Shown piece after piece: positions 1-10,378 of a DNA stretch of 64,000 nt. A program made the position numbers and the translations under genes. Below the pieces are notes generated by a model that searched no databases, was not told the origin of the DNA, and saw only the letters and a list, made by a program, of their open reading frames with translations. The first letter of the stretch is position 1. Each line of letters opens with the position of its first letter. This DNA is from Mantis religiosa (taxonomy: Eukaryota > Arthropoda > Insecta > Mantodea > Mantidae): the NCBI GenBank assembly GCA_030765055.1, contig CM060953.1, positions 188,837,782-188,901,781 of the forward strand. The letters run 5' to 3'.

Positions 1-276
1 GACTGCTTCTCTGAAGAAAATGGTATAAAGCTATGGATGGGATGCAACATGTCTTTAAGAATTCACTTCTTGGACTCTCACTTAGACTTCTTCCCCGAAA
101 ATCCTGGAGCTGTCAGCGATGTGCAAGGTGAGCGTTTTCATCAGCAAATTTCTACTATCGAAAAGAGTTACTAAGGCAAGTGGAGTTCCAATATGCTGGC
201 TGATTACTGTTGGACCAAGAAGAGAGACGTTCCAGATACAAAATGTGCCCGAAAATCACTACCTACCACTTTCTAG
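1..276 (+). pseudogene. 3' end of a decayed arthropod-type uncharacterised gene
   Basis: Frame 1 is open from the window edge to a TAG at 274-276 apart from one in-frame TAA at 172-174. It encodes a 92-codon tail with recognisable blocks LDSHLDFFPENPGAVSD, GERFHQQISTIEKSY, then the stop, then NMLADYCWTKKRDVP. From memory, closely similar tails recur in many arthropod genomes as an uncharacterised, probably mobile or multicopy protein, with Gln (CAA) where this copy has TAA; a single C-to-T change would explain the stop. The 5' part lies outside the window. Function unknown. The decay call rests on the stop; family membership rests on recall and was not searched. Confidence 0.5.
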
Positions 277-801
277 GTAAGTCAGAATGAGTAGTTATAA
301 TTTTGAGTTAGATAGCTAGTTACAGATTTTTTTGAGAATATTATACAAATTCAAATCAATATCACACAAAACTCATTCCTGATGGGGGAAAAACTAAAAT
401 CATATTTGAATTCAGAACAAAAAATACTTATAGAAAATGTTATTTTAATTCTTGTGAAAGAAACAAGGTTCATTTTTGTCAACTAGTGTTATTTATCTGA
501 TCCGGTAACGGATCTGTTTACTAGGAAATGAGTGAATGAGTCACCCATGCTGCCAGATCTATTGTATACTGGAGCGATAGATATAACGTATAGGTTCGCT
601 ATGTCATAACACTTGTGTATTTTAAACGAGCCTTCCATCCTTGTCACACTCGGAAGGCGAGCATAAACCTCGAGGAGACAGCAAATGAAATTACTTTGCA
701 CACTTCTCTAGCTTCCTTCTTGTCCAGGGCAATCATTACAAAGCTAGCAGCAGCAGCATGCATCAATCGTCCAACGGTGCCAGTCGCATTGCAAACAGTG
801 A
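277..801. other. AT-rich stretch without a recognisable gene
   Basis: Short frames occur on both strands (for example 489-701 on the minus strand), but none shows a family motif. I see no tRNA-like boxes or tandem structure here. Confidence 0.5.
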
Positions 802-1935
802 AATGGAGGCATCAAAAGAAGAGCAAAGAGATGATTTTGACAGCGAAACGGGTAGGGGGAACAGACACTCATCGATGAATGTCACAAGTGTACGGCGAAC
901 ACTCCATGTCCCTTGCAAGGGTCAAGGCGTGGTACAGTAGCTTCAGGGAAGGTCGGGTGTTGTTAGCCGATGATGCACGGTATGGAGCACCACACCACAG
1001 TGAAAGCCATAGACGCTGAGGTGGGACTGAGCGTCGGAAGTGGTCACACCAAACAACAACTGCTCTTATGCAAACTGTGTGCCCAATGGGTGCCTCAAAC
1101 ACTTCAACCACACCAGGAAGCATGTCGACTGGACCACTGTCTTGGTCATCTGCAGCACTATGCTACGGAATGGAATCGGCTCCTGGCACGAGTATTAGCT
1201 AGAGATGAGTCATGGTGTCATCACTTCGAATCGGAATCAAAACTACAGTCTCCAGTGGAAGCATCCACGGTCATCAACAAAACGATCCAAGGTCATCCAC
1301 ACAAGTGCAGGAAAGGTTATGCTGACGTTCTTCTTTGACCAAGATGGCCCACATCTAATACACTCACTGCAGCACGGAACAATATATGTTCAAGAGGTCC
1401 CGAGTTCAAATCCCGGTCAGGGTGAGTTACCTGGATAAGGTTTCCTCCGGGGTTTTCCCTTATCCTTCAAGACAAATGTCGTGTAACTATAAGCTCCATG
1501 GACCCCGGACTCATTTGAGCTTCATTTCACCCATTCCATTCTCGTCCGATATGACTTAACGTTGGAGGACGTAAACTACAAACAAAAAAAAGGACAAAAG
1601 TGAATGCCCAGTGTTACTCGTGACCATTGACGAACCTTCGTCAAGCGATCAAATCAAAACGACCAGGCAATCTCACCTGTGGGGTCATTCTGCTCCACGA
1701 CAAAGCAAAGCCTCATACGGCCAACAGTCGCGGCACTCCTGCAGAAATTCAGATGGGAGGTCCCTGGCCACATGTGGCTAAGCCATTTTTGGTCCCCTTA
1801 AAACGGCTCTGAGGGGCAAACACTTCACCTCGCACGACGACGTCCAGCTGTACGTGCGGAACTGTCTAACATCGCAGCCCTGGGACTTTTATGAGACAGC
1901 CATTCACTGCCTTGCGTTACAGTGGGAAAGTGGTG
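802..1935 (+). pseudogene. Mariner-type transposase pseudogene, split by a SINE
   Basis: Remnant of a Tc1/mariner DDD transposase, the enzyme that cuts and pastes its own element at TA sites. The N-terminus begins MEASKEEQRD at 802 and quickly goes out of frame. Further on KLCAQWVPQTL, then RDESWCHHF (first catalytic Asp block), then GKVMLTFFFDQDG follow. A SINE interrupts at about 1385. After it the gene resumes with NLRQAIKSKRPGNLT and LLHDKAKPH (second Asp block), then frameshifts before the third Asp block, and the C-terminal remnant around 1810-1935 includes YETAIHCLALQW. Several frameshifts and the insertion make it non-functional. I see no convincing terminal repeats, so the element ends are eroded. 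It belongs to a different mariner lineage from the others in the window. Confidence 0.85.
1385..1597 (+). mobile_element. SINE family A, 5'-truncated copy inside the mariner
   Basis: The sequence starts within the tRNA-related head just before the B box (GAGTTCAAATCCCGG), runs through the family A body (GTGAGTTACCTGGATAAGG, then CATTTGAGCTTCATTTCACC) and ends GGAGGACGTAAACTACAAAC with a short A-rich tail. It splits the transposase reading frame, so it inserted after the mariner. The same body is found at least seven more times in the window. Confidence 0.85.
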
Positions 1936-1953
1936 AACTGCCAGGGCCAAAAC

Positions 1954-3140
1954 CTTCTAACGTTAAGTCGTATCGGATGATGAATGAGATGATGTTCAAA
2001 AAAGTACAGAACACGTTGGGCTTAGAGTTACCAGACATTGACCTTTCACGACAAGGAGAAACCCTCGGCATTGAATCGTATCGGACGATGAATGGAAATG
2101 ATGATCGAATGAGTCCAGAGTACATAGAGCTTAGAGATACCGGACACTTACCTTTCAGTATAAGGGAAAACATCCAACGTTAAATCATATCGAACAACGA
2201 ATGAAATGATGTTCAAATGAGTACAGAGTACATAGAGCTTAGAGTTACCAGACTTTCATATTTCAGGATAAGAGAAGTTCTCCAACGTTAAGTCATATCA
2301 GACGATGAATGAAATAATGATCAAATGAGTACAGAGTACATAGAGCTTAGAGTTACCAGACTTTCATATTTCAGGATAAGGGAAGTTCTCCAACGTTAAG
2401 TCATATCGGACGATGAATGAGATGATGTTCAAATGAGTACAGGGTACATAGAGCTTACAGTTACCAGGCATTCATCTTTCAGAATAAGGGAAAACCTCCA
2501 ACGTTAAGTCATATCGGACGATGAATGACATGATGTTACAATAAGTACAGGGAACATAGAGCTTACAGTTACCAGACATTCATCTTTCAGGATAAGAGAA
2601 AACCTCCAACGTTAGGTCAGATCGGACGATGAATCAAATGATGTTCAAATGAGTACAGAGTACATAGAGCTTAGTTATCAGATATTCATCTTTCGGAATA
2701 CTGTATAACCTCCAACGTTAGGTCAGATCGGACGATGAATCAAATGATGTTCAAATGAGTACAGTGTACCCAGAGCTTAGTTATCAGATATTCATCTTTC
2801 AGATTACTGTATAACCTCCAACGATAGGTCAGATCGGACGATGAATAAAATTATGTTCAAATGAGTACAGGGTACAAAGAGCTTAGAATTACCAGACATT
2901 CATATTCCAGGGTAAGGGAAAACCTCCAACGTTAAGTCATATCGCACAGTGAATGAAAGGATGCTCAAATGAGTACGGGGTACATAGAGCTTAGAGACAC
3001 TAGGCATTCACTTTTCAGGATAAGAGGAAACCTACAAGGTTGACACATCGGACGATGAATGACATGATGTTCAAATGAGTAAAGGGTTCATAGAGCTTAG
3101 AGTTACCAGACATTCATCTTTCAGTATAAAGGAAACCTCA
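1954..3140 (-). repeat. ~107-bp minisatellite made from the SINE A body, ~11 units
   Basis: Each unit reads on the plus strand CCAACGTTAAGTCATATCGG, then GATGAATGA, then GTTCAAATGAGTACAG, CATAGAGCTTAGAGTTACC and TTCAGGATAAGGGAAAACC. Unit starts fall near 1959, 2067, 2174, 2281, 2390, 2497, 2606, 2712, 2818, 2926 and 3032, giving a period of about 107 bp. Units differ by scattered substitutions and small indels, so this is an old array. An open frame at 1854-2183 is produced by the array and the mariner tail and is not a gene. Confidence 0.9.
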
Positions 3141-3234
3141 GGAATGAAACTTTAAACGGGTAACTCATCCTGACAGAGATTAGATTTCAGGATTCCTTGA
3201 ACGTGAGAGAGACACGTCGCGGTGTTGCCAGGGC
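1954..3234 (-). mobile_element. SINE family A copy with internally expanded body
   Basis: On the minus strand a degraded tRNA-like head lies at about 3155-3234 (reverse of the CCTGACcGAGATTcgAAcTC block), followed by roughly eleven tandem copies of the SINE body segment instead of the usual one. The family's ordinary copies are about 200-230 bp; this one is about 1.28 kb. Confidence 0.75.
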
Positions 3235-4247
3235 AGTTGTAAAATGAAGTGTAAATTTAGTTTACACAACCCAGTTCATGTTAACGGTGATTTACTTAGG
3301 TATTAAATATTGCGACGATACATCTTCATTATTTTAAATTTGTTGTTTAATATCGTCGTGAATGGCCACCAGTGAGCCGGAATTTCTCTCCAAAGAAGTT
3401 CCTTTACATGTCAGTAAATCTACAGTTTGCAACCGTGACAAATAGTTTAAAGCGACAAAGGATGGCTAAACAGTTGAATATGCGTTTCTAAGAATCGCTT
3501 ATACACGAGAGAATACAGAAGGCCAAAGATATGCACCACATCAGTTGTTTTTCTATTTAGATGTAAAAACAGATAGCCAATTAATTTTTTTCCTTTTCAA
3601 ACCATTAAATATTTTCAATAGAAACTTTCCGGTAAACATTATACTGCAACGAAACTATTATTTATTTTGAGAACAGGGTAAACACTCGTAATGGAAAACT
3701 AATAGTTCCGTTTTTATTTATACTGCTGGCTATTTACTTTTATTAGGTCTATCAGTTAATTAAATTTTATCCACATCGAATATAGGAAAAACAATACTGT
3801 ACATATCCCGCAGCAGCGATTTGTATGCAAATATTTTAACATACTAAAATACACGTATTTACAATTATATCTGCTGTTTTGTGCAAGAAAACAAATGATA
3901 ATGCATATTTATTTTCAAAGCTCGCCTTCAGCTGTTGTTGTGTAATCTCGCAGATAGGTATTCCTATCTATCATGATTACTATTAAAATATATACTCAAA
4001 TAGTGTATCAGACAGAGGTATGAAATTACAAAGTATATTTTAGTAGCATTTTCTTTCAAATAGTGTCTGGGGTAGATGTATGATGTATCATTCAGTCAAA
4101 ATGTTCCACATAGATGTTTTACATGAAATGCAATTTTGGAACACTCTGAATTAAAATATAAACAAATTGTCTGCCTGTCTGTCCGTCAGTGTCTGTGTCT
4201 GTGTGTGCCCTAATATGGATGCAATATATTTTTCAGGTCATTTTGTC
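3235..4247. other. AT-rich, no recognisable feature
   Basis: No open frame with family motifs. A short CTGTCTGTCCGTCAGTGTCT-type simple run precedes the 85-bp array at 4172-4208. Confidence 0.5.
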
Positions 4248-5946
4248 AACATAGTCTCTTTATAACTCTACATACTTCTCCCAGAGATGCTCACATCTCT
4301 GTAACCCGTACAGATAGTAATCGGCGTCTTTCAACATAGCCTCCTTGTAACTCTACACACTTCTCCCAGCGATGCTCCCATCTCTGTAACCCGTACAGAT
4401 AGTAATCGGCGTCTTCCAACATAGCCTCCTTGTAACTCTACACACTTCTCCCAGCGATGCTCCCATCTCTGTAACCCGTACAGATAGTAATCGGCGTCTT
4501 TCAACATAGCCTCCTTGTAACTCTACACACTTCCCCCAGCGATGCTCCCATCTCTGTAACCCGTACAGATAGTAATCGGCGTCTTTCAACATAGCCTCCT
4601 TGTAACTCTACACACTTCTCCCAGCGATGCTCCCATCTCTGCAACCCGTACAGATAGTAATCGGCGTCTTTCAACATAGCCTCCTTGTAACTCTACACAC
4701 TTCTCCCAGCGATGCTCCCATCTCTGTAACCCGTAGAGATAGTAATCGGCGTCTTTCAACATAGCCTCCTTGTAACTCTACACACTTCCCCCAGCGATGC
4801 TCCCATCTCTGTAACCCGTACAGATAGTAATCGGCGTCTTTCAACATAGCCTCCTTGTAACTCTACACACTTCTCCCAGCGATGCTCCCATCTCTGTAAC
4901 CCGTACAGACAGTACTCGGCGTCTTTCAACATAGCCTCCTTGTAACTCTACACACTTCCCCAGCGATGCTCCCATCTCTGTAACCCGTACAGATAGTAAT
5001 CGGCGTCTTTCAACATAGCCTCCTTGTAACTCTACACACTTCTCCCAGCGATGCTCCCATCTCTGTAACCCGTACAGATAGTAATCGGCGTCTTTCAACA
5101 TAGTCTCCTTGTAACTCTACACACTTCTCCCAGCGATGCTCCCATCTCTGTAACCCGTACAGATAGTAATCGGCGTCTTTCAACATAGCCTCCTTGTAAC
5201 TCTACACACTTCTCCCAGCAATACTCCCATCTCTGTAACTCGTCCAAATAGTAATCGGCGTCTTTCAGCATAGCCTCCTTGTAACTCTACACACTTCTCC
5301 CAGCGATGCTCCCATCTCTGTAACCCGTACAGATAGTAATCGGCGTCTTTCAACATAGTCTCCTTGTAACTCTACACACTTCCCCCAGCAATGCTCCCAT
5401 CTCTGTAACCCGTACAGATAGTAATCGGCGTTTTTCAACATAGTCTCCTTGTAACTCTACACACTTCTCCCTGCGATGCTCCCATCTCTGTAACCCGTAC
5501 AGATAGTAATCGGCGTCTTTCAACATAGTCTCCTTGTAACTCTACACACTTCTCCCAGCGATGCTCCCATCTCTGTAACCCGTACAGATAGTAATCGGCG
5601 TTTTTCAACATAGTCTCCTTGTAACTCTACACACTTCTCCCAGCGATGCTCCCATCTCAGTAACTCGTCCAAATAGTACTCGGCGTTTTTCAACATAGTC
5701 TCCTTGTAACTCTACACACTTCCCCCAGCGATGCTCCCATCTCCGTAACCCGCCCAAATAGTACTCGGCGTTTTTCAACATAGTCTCCTTGTAACTCTAC
5801 ACACTTCTCCCAGCGATGCTCCCATCTCTGTAACCCGTCCAAATAGTACTCGGTGTTTTTCAACATGGTCCTCTTGTAACTCTACACACCTCTCCAAGCA
5901 ATGCTCTCATATCTGTAACCGGTCCAAATAGTACTCGGTGTTTTTC
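4248..5946 (-). repeat. 85-bp minisatellite, 20 units, from mariner transposase C-terminus
   Basis: Plus-strand unit: AACATAGCCTCCTTGTAACT, CTACACACTTCTCCCAGCGA, TGCTCCCATCTCTGTAACCC, GTACAGATAGTAATCGGCGT, CTTTC. The span is 1,699 bp, that is 20 x 85 minus one base; a unit near 4950 has one C fewer in its CCCCC/CCCC run. Read on the minus strand in one frame, each unit gives the mariner C-terminal block YYLYGLQRWEHRWGKCVELQ, but 85 is not a multiple of three, so the frame shifts at every unit. Units near the transposase body (about 5640-5946) carry CGTCCAAATAGTACTCGG, the variant that dominates the second array; units away from it carry the GTACAGATAGTAATCGG variant. Confidence 0.95.
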
Positions 5947-6856
5947 TCTGCAAAATAATTGTTCACGAAAGTGATTGCCCCTTTATTTGATTAAAATCTC
6001 TGTCCTCGGAGACGAATTTTCAGATGAGGGAATAGAAAGAACTCCCTTGGTGCTAGATCTGGCAAGTCAAGCAATTCAAACCGTAATTCGTGGATTTTAG
6101 CCATTGTTGCCGCTGAGGTGAGACAGTGCGTTGTCTTGGTTAAACAATATTTTCTTTTACTGCAAATGTGGCTATTTTTTCCCCAAGTGTTTCCTTGCGC
6201 TTGTCAAGTAACGATGCGTAGTATGCTCCTGTAATGGTTTTTCCTTGTTTGAAGATAATCGATTAAAATAACTCCACGACTATCCCAAAAACAGTCGCCA
6301 TCTCTTTCGCAGCCGAAAAAAAAGAAACAGTTTTTACTTCTTCTGGAGCTAGTTTCCCATTTGTAGTCCACTGTTGGTACTGGACTTTTGTTTCGGCCGT
6401 ATAATGGTGTATCCAAGTTCCATCTGCGGTAATTAATTGTCACTCGGTTTATTGCTCCTAAACTGCGCCAACAGAGTGTTCTAAATGTTCATTGTAACAC
6501 GTTTTTGGTCTAACGTGAGCAAACGTGGCACCAAACGCTCGGACAACTTTCTCATGTCTAAATTTTGGTTTAATATATGACAAACACGTTCTTTTGCATT
6601 GTCCATAATGTCTGCTATCTCTCCCTTTAATTCGGTGGTGGTCTAGCACTATTTGGTTAACTTTAGCGATGTTCTCGTCGGTAGTTGCAGTTTTTAGACG
6701 TCCAGAATTTCACTGTCTCCAAAGCTCTTACGGACACTTTTAAATTTAGCTGTCCACAAATACAGAATCCAACTCATTATTGATTTCCGTGGGCGTATTA
6801 CCTTTCAAACAGAAACATTTAATGACAGTTTGATACTCGAATATGACAATTTTCAT
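5947..6856 (-). pseudogene. Mariner transposase pseudogene, copy 1
   Basis: Read from 6856 leftward: an N-terminal helix-turn-helix segment starting MKIVIFEYQTVIKCFCLKG with NTPTEINNELDS after it; a middle part with KVVRAFGATFAHVRPKTC; then WNLDTPLYGRNKS and GDCFWDSRGVILIDYLQ, the block that follows the first catalytic Asp in mariners. Stops and frameshifts separate these segments and the second and third Asp motifs are not readable. The last codons run directly into the 85-bp array. The start is the ATG at 6854-6856, chosen because the conserved N-terminal block begins there. Confidence 0.8.
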
Positions 6857-7265
6857 AAAAACACTCACATCAACTCACTCAAACGACTGTTACATAACAA
6901 TTGAGCGTCCAAAATGGATGAAACTTTGGCAACTGTCAACAAATGTACATCGAAATTCACTAGCTTCTATTTACGAGTTCTGCCATGGTCATTTTGAGTC
7001 AAACTTTTGAGATCACCCTCGTATACATCCAATGCTCTTTAGAATTAGATACATCAGCTTTTGAAAGTATGCGTTCTACGAAATTTACCTGTAATATAAA
7101 AATATTCCCGAAAGTGTTTTTCTAATATATGTTCAACCCTGTGAATTAAAATAACATGTTTAATATTTTTCAGAACAATGAAATGTACATGTATTTCGAA
7201 TTTTTTGGAGAAGGGCTTATGAACATATCTTCATTTTTGTTTTAATTTACGTTCTTTAGTTCTTT

Positions 7266-7467
7266 TAAGTCATATCGGACGATGAGTGGAATGGATAAAA
7301 TGATGTGTCCAGGGTCAATGGAGCTTAGTTACCCGACAGTCGTCTTTTAGGATAAGGGAGAACCCCGGCAGAAACCTTATCCAGGTAACTCACCCTGAGC
7401 GAGATTCGAACTCGGGACTTATTGAACGTGAGGCAGATTTGCTGCCATCTACGCTACCGAGGCGGGC
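7266..7467 (-). mobile_element. SINE family A copy
   Basis: The reverse strand shows the full arrangement: a tRNA-like head at the right (GCTACCGAGGCGGGC ending at 7467; reverse B box GAGATTCGAACTCGG), then the linker AACTCACCCTGAGCGAG, then the body ending TAAGTCATATCGGACGATGA at 7266. Only one body unit is present, unlike the expanded copies. Confidence 0.85.
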
Positions 7468-8835
7468 ATCTTCATTCTTGTACAACGTTATTACACAAAC
7501 AATTGCATGTCATTCGCAACTTAGTCTTTTTATTTCATTTGTTTGGTTTTTGTTTTATTGTTCAGACATTTATCCATTTCTTAGTTTTCTTTCCCATAAT
7601 AATTCAAAGAGCATGAAATTTCGAAACCATTACATGCAGCACGGTCGCTCTGACTTCATAGCAACCCTTCTTTAGACGAAATGTAAACTAGTGACCTTAT
7701 CTGGGACGTTTACCCTTTACCAGCATGACGGCTGAGTGATAAACATGTACGACAAATTTTAGGGAGGGATCAAAGTACCAAGTCAAGTTTGTGAATTGCA
7801 GCTGTCAGGGACATGACGTCCCTATTGTCTGCAAAATTACATTTTTAATTTACTTTATAATCGTCGCTGCAGTTCACTCCTGTAAGCGAACGTCATATAT
7901 TTTTGTTTGCTTGCTTTGATGGCTGTTTACTGGCACTGGACCACGCTTTTTTCAACTTTATTTACCTGACGGCGAATATTTTTAAATATGAGACAGAAAG
8001 ATCCTATACTCCATGCTACCCAGAGCTTTCCAAATTAATATAGACTTCCTCTAACACTTCCACTTTCTCTTCCATTAATGCCAGAGTTCTCTGAAACTAG
8101 AAGAAAAAAAGAATTGATTATGATTCCTGGAAAAAGCTACTGAAACAAGAGTCACATAACTTGATGATTCGAAAATACAGACACTGAAAATGCGATAACT
8201 TTCACTGACATAACATTATTGAAAAACTGTTTGAAAATATGGCTTTGTCAGTGGAGTGAATTACCTTTTTAGAAATTATTCCTCCTTATAGATTTATCTC
8301 ACAGTAAAATTCCAATTGCTGCAGAAGTTACCTTAAAACAAATAGTATCTAAATTTAGTTGGTTTGTTTTCATCCCTTCATTTTTTATTTTGTAAATTGC
8401 ACAACATAAGTCTGTTTAGCTAAATTTTGAAAAAAAAAAAAAAACATATTACAGTAAATAATTGTGTGGATACACATTTATTGCATTTATCATTGAGGTT
8501 ATTTTTTCTTATTCTGTACCCATGTTGTTTTCCTTTACATACTTATCTCATGATATGTTTCTTGATAATTTAAAAAAGGCTTTGGCGTTATTACCTTCTA
8601 ATATAATTTAACATTATTTGGAATGACTATGAAGGAATTGCTTTAATTAAACAATATTAAAGCCAAAAGCAATGTCATAACAGCTTAAAAACAGTTTAAG
8701 ATTAATAATTTTTCGTTGAATAAATTATACTATAAGTGATTTTAAGGTAATTCTTCGATCCTCTCTCATAAAGGCAGCAGCAGTGTTCATGTTTTCTTCT
8801 GTAAGAGCAGTAACTGGAGCACTTATTTAAACATT
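7468..8835. other. AT-rich, no recognisable feature
   Basis: Overlapping short frames at 7422-7675 are hydrophobic by base composition and begin inside the SINE. They are unlikely to be genes. Confidence 0.5.
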
Positions 8836-9013
8836 TTAAACCATGGAAATTAATCATTCCTTGACACTAGCCGCATATAGGCTATGATCTTTGATAGAGT
8901 CAATATGAAAAATTCAATCCCACGGCTGGGATTTGAAACACGTATCTCCTTATTTCCATCCAGTCACTCTAACCCATTGAGCTACCACGGCCAACGTGCC
9001 GTCCTGACACTAA
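8836..9013 (-). mobile_element. SINE family E, copy 1
   Basis: On the minus strand there is a Pol III A-box-like TAGCTCAATGGGTTAGAG and a B-box-like GTTTCAAATCCCAGC, as expected for a tRNA-derived head. The flanking body (ACTAGCCGCATATAGGCTAT) recurs in the copy 310 bp downstream. No open frame. Confidence 0.55.
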
Positions 9014-9145
9014 ATTCTCCATCTGACTCGTATATTTTCCCGTTAAACTACTAAGGGCCCTTGCATTCGAGATACAGCGTTTGTGGTGACTTACTATCCT
9101 AAGTACTTGAGTCCCAGGCTTCATCATTTAGTTCTTATTATTTTA

Positions 9146-9320
9146 GTTAATTGATGGAAATTAATCACTTCTTCACACTAGCCATACATAGGCTAAGATC
9201 TTTGATAGATAGTCAACATGAAAAATTTAATGCCACAGCCGGGATTTAAACCACGGATCTCCTGGTTTCCATCCAGTCGCTTTAACCCATTGAGCTACCA
9301 TGGCCAACGTGCCGTCCTGA
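9146..9320 (-). mobile_element. SINE family E, copy 2, leading into a foldback
   Basis: Same A and B box arrangement as copy 1 in the same orientation, with about 85% similarity by eye. Its right part is followed by an inverted copy of its own sequence. Confidence 0.55.
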
Positions 9321-9391
9321 CACTGGATGGAAACCAGGAGATTCGTGACTCAAATTCCGTCCGTGGCATTGCATTTTTCATGTTGACTATC
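9208..9391. repeat. Inverted repeat (foldback) of SINE E sequence
   Basis: Left arm 9208-9276 and right arm 9322-9391 are reverse complements over about 69 bp with few mismatches: CTCCTGGTTTCCATCCAG pairs with CTGGATGGAAACCAGGAG, and GATAGTCAACATG pairs with CATGTTGACTATC. The 45-bp spacer holds the tRNA-like A-box region. It could fold as a long hairpin. Confidence 0.85.
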
Positions 9392-9420
9392 TATTTTAAA
9401 CCATCTTCGAGCTGTGTTGT

Positions 9421-9538
9421 AGGGAAGAACAGATTCTCCAAAGGCCTCCTATAACATTGTATGGGCCTCAACTGAAGATTTGTTGAGACGAAAGCAGAAT
9501 TTCAAAGCCGCATATTGTTCCTTACGTGTTACCTCCAT
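9421..9538 (-). pseudogene. Mariner transposase 5' fragment, same family as the 54.9-kb element
   Basis: The minus strand from the ATG at 9536-9538 reads MEVTRKEQYAALKFCFRLNK, then a stop, then GESVL. This closely matches the N-terminus of the element at 54896-55788 (MDITREEQYAALKFCFRLNK). Nucleotide similarity continues upstream to about 9655, covering the 5' untranslated part. The remainder of the element is missing. Confidence 0.8.
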
Positions 9539-9761
9539 TGCAGCGGTAGGCGATACTGAACTTGTCTGAACTTGCCTGGTTCTCACAGGCGGCAACTAGG
9601 AGTGCCAACAATGAAACTGCTACGGCGTGTTTGTTTTACATTAAGCTAACAGAATATAATAAGATTGAATTTTAGTGCAAAAATTTATGACGGTAAAAAA
9701 TTATTATCGTTCTTTATTAAACAGACCTCGTATATTACAATATGCGTCCTTTAACCTCTTT

Positions 9762-9978
9762 CTAAAGTCACATTGGACGAATGATGGAATGGATATAATG
9801 ATGCTCAAAGGGCCCAGGGTCTATGCAGCTTAAAGTTACGCGACATTCGTCTCTGTTTTAGGATAAGGGAAACCCCCGGAATAAACGTTATCCAGGTGAC
9901 TCACCCTGACTGGGATTCGATCTTGGGGCCCCTTGAACGTGAGAAAGACATGCTACCATCTACGCTACTGAGGCGGGC
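9762..9978 (-). mobile_element. SINE family A copy
   Basis: Reverse orientation, head at the right (CTACTGAGGCGGGC ending 9978; reverse B box GGGATTCGATCTTGG), body ending TAAAGTCACATTGGACGAAT at the left. More diverged than the 48.3-kb and 51.4-kb copies. Confidence 0.8.
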
Positions 9979-10347
9979 GTCTATATATTTTAAAATACAA
10001 TGAGAACGTTAAGCTTAACAGGCTCTTCATTTAATATCCCATTAGGGAAGTAAACAAATGACATTTCATGGATATAATGAAAGCGAGGACTCATTAAATA
10101 AAAGTAATTTTAAGGAACTTTTGGATCCATATACAGATGGAAGCCCCATTGAAACTCAAAACATGACCAACTGGAGCTGGGTAGAGGACTGGAGGCATTT
10201 AGACAACGCCTATCCATTTATCCTGTGGTGCTAACCGAGGGGATGGTTAGGGAAGTATCACATACCGTCTCTTTCGCCTCCCCCTGACTTCTGGAACAAC
10301 CAGGATGATTCACTGAGCCACGAAACTTCCAGACACAGCGATCTGCG

Positions 10348-10355
10348 TATATAAG
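10348..10355 (+). promoter_or_regulatory. TATA box of the L1 LTR
   Basis: TATATAAG in a GC-rich setting (GCG before, CGCAG after). The corresponding position of the 58.8-kb copy also has a TATATAA on the LTR's sense strand. Inferred Pol II promoter of the LTR; probably inactive here because the LINE insertion follows within 25 bp. Confidence 0.45.
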
Positions 10356-10378
10356 CGCAGTGGACGAGTCAGTTCAGT

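Larger units (their letters stand above)
4248..7020 (-). mobile_element. Mariner copy 1 carrying a 20-unit 85-bp array; left end missing
   Basis: A minus-strand mariner. The right terminal repeat reads outward to CCCTCG at 7020 and abuts TA, matching the CGAGGGTG start of the related element at 24206. The transposase body occupies 5947-6856, and the coding 3' end merges into a tandem array at 4248-5946. No left terminal repeat is visible beyond the array, so this copy is truncated or eroded there. It is a sister copy of the large element at 24206-43503, with the array starting at the same point in the gene. Confidence 0.8.
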
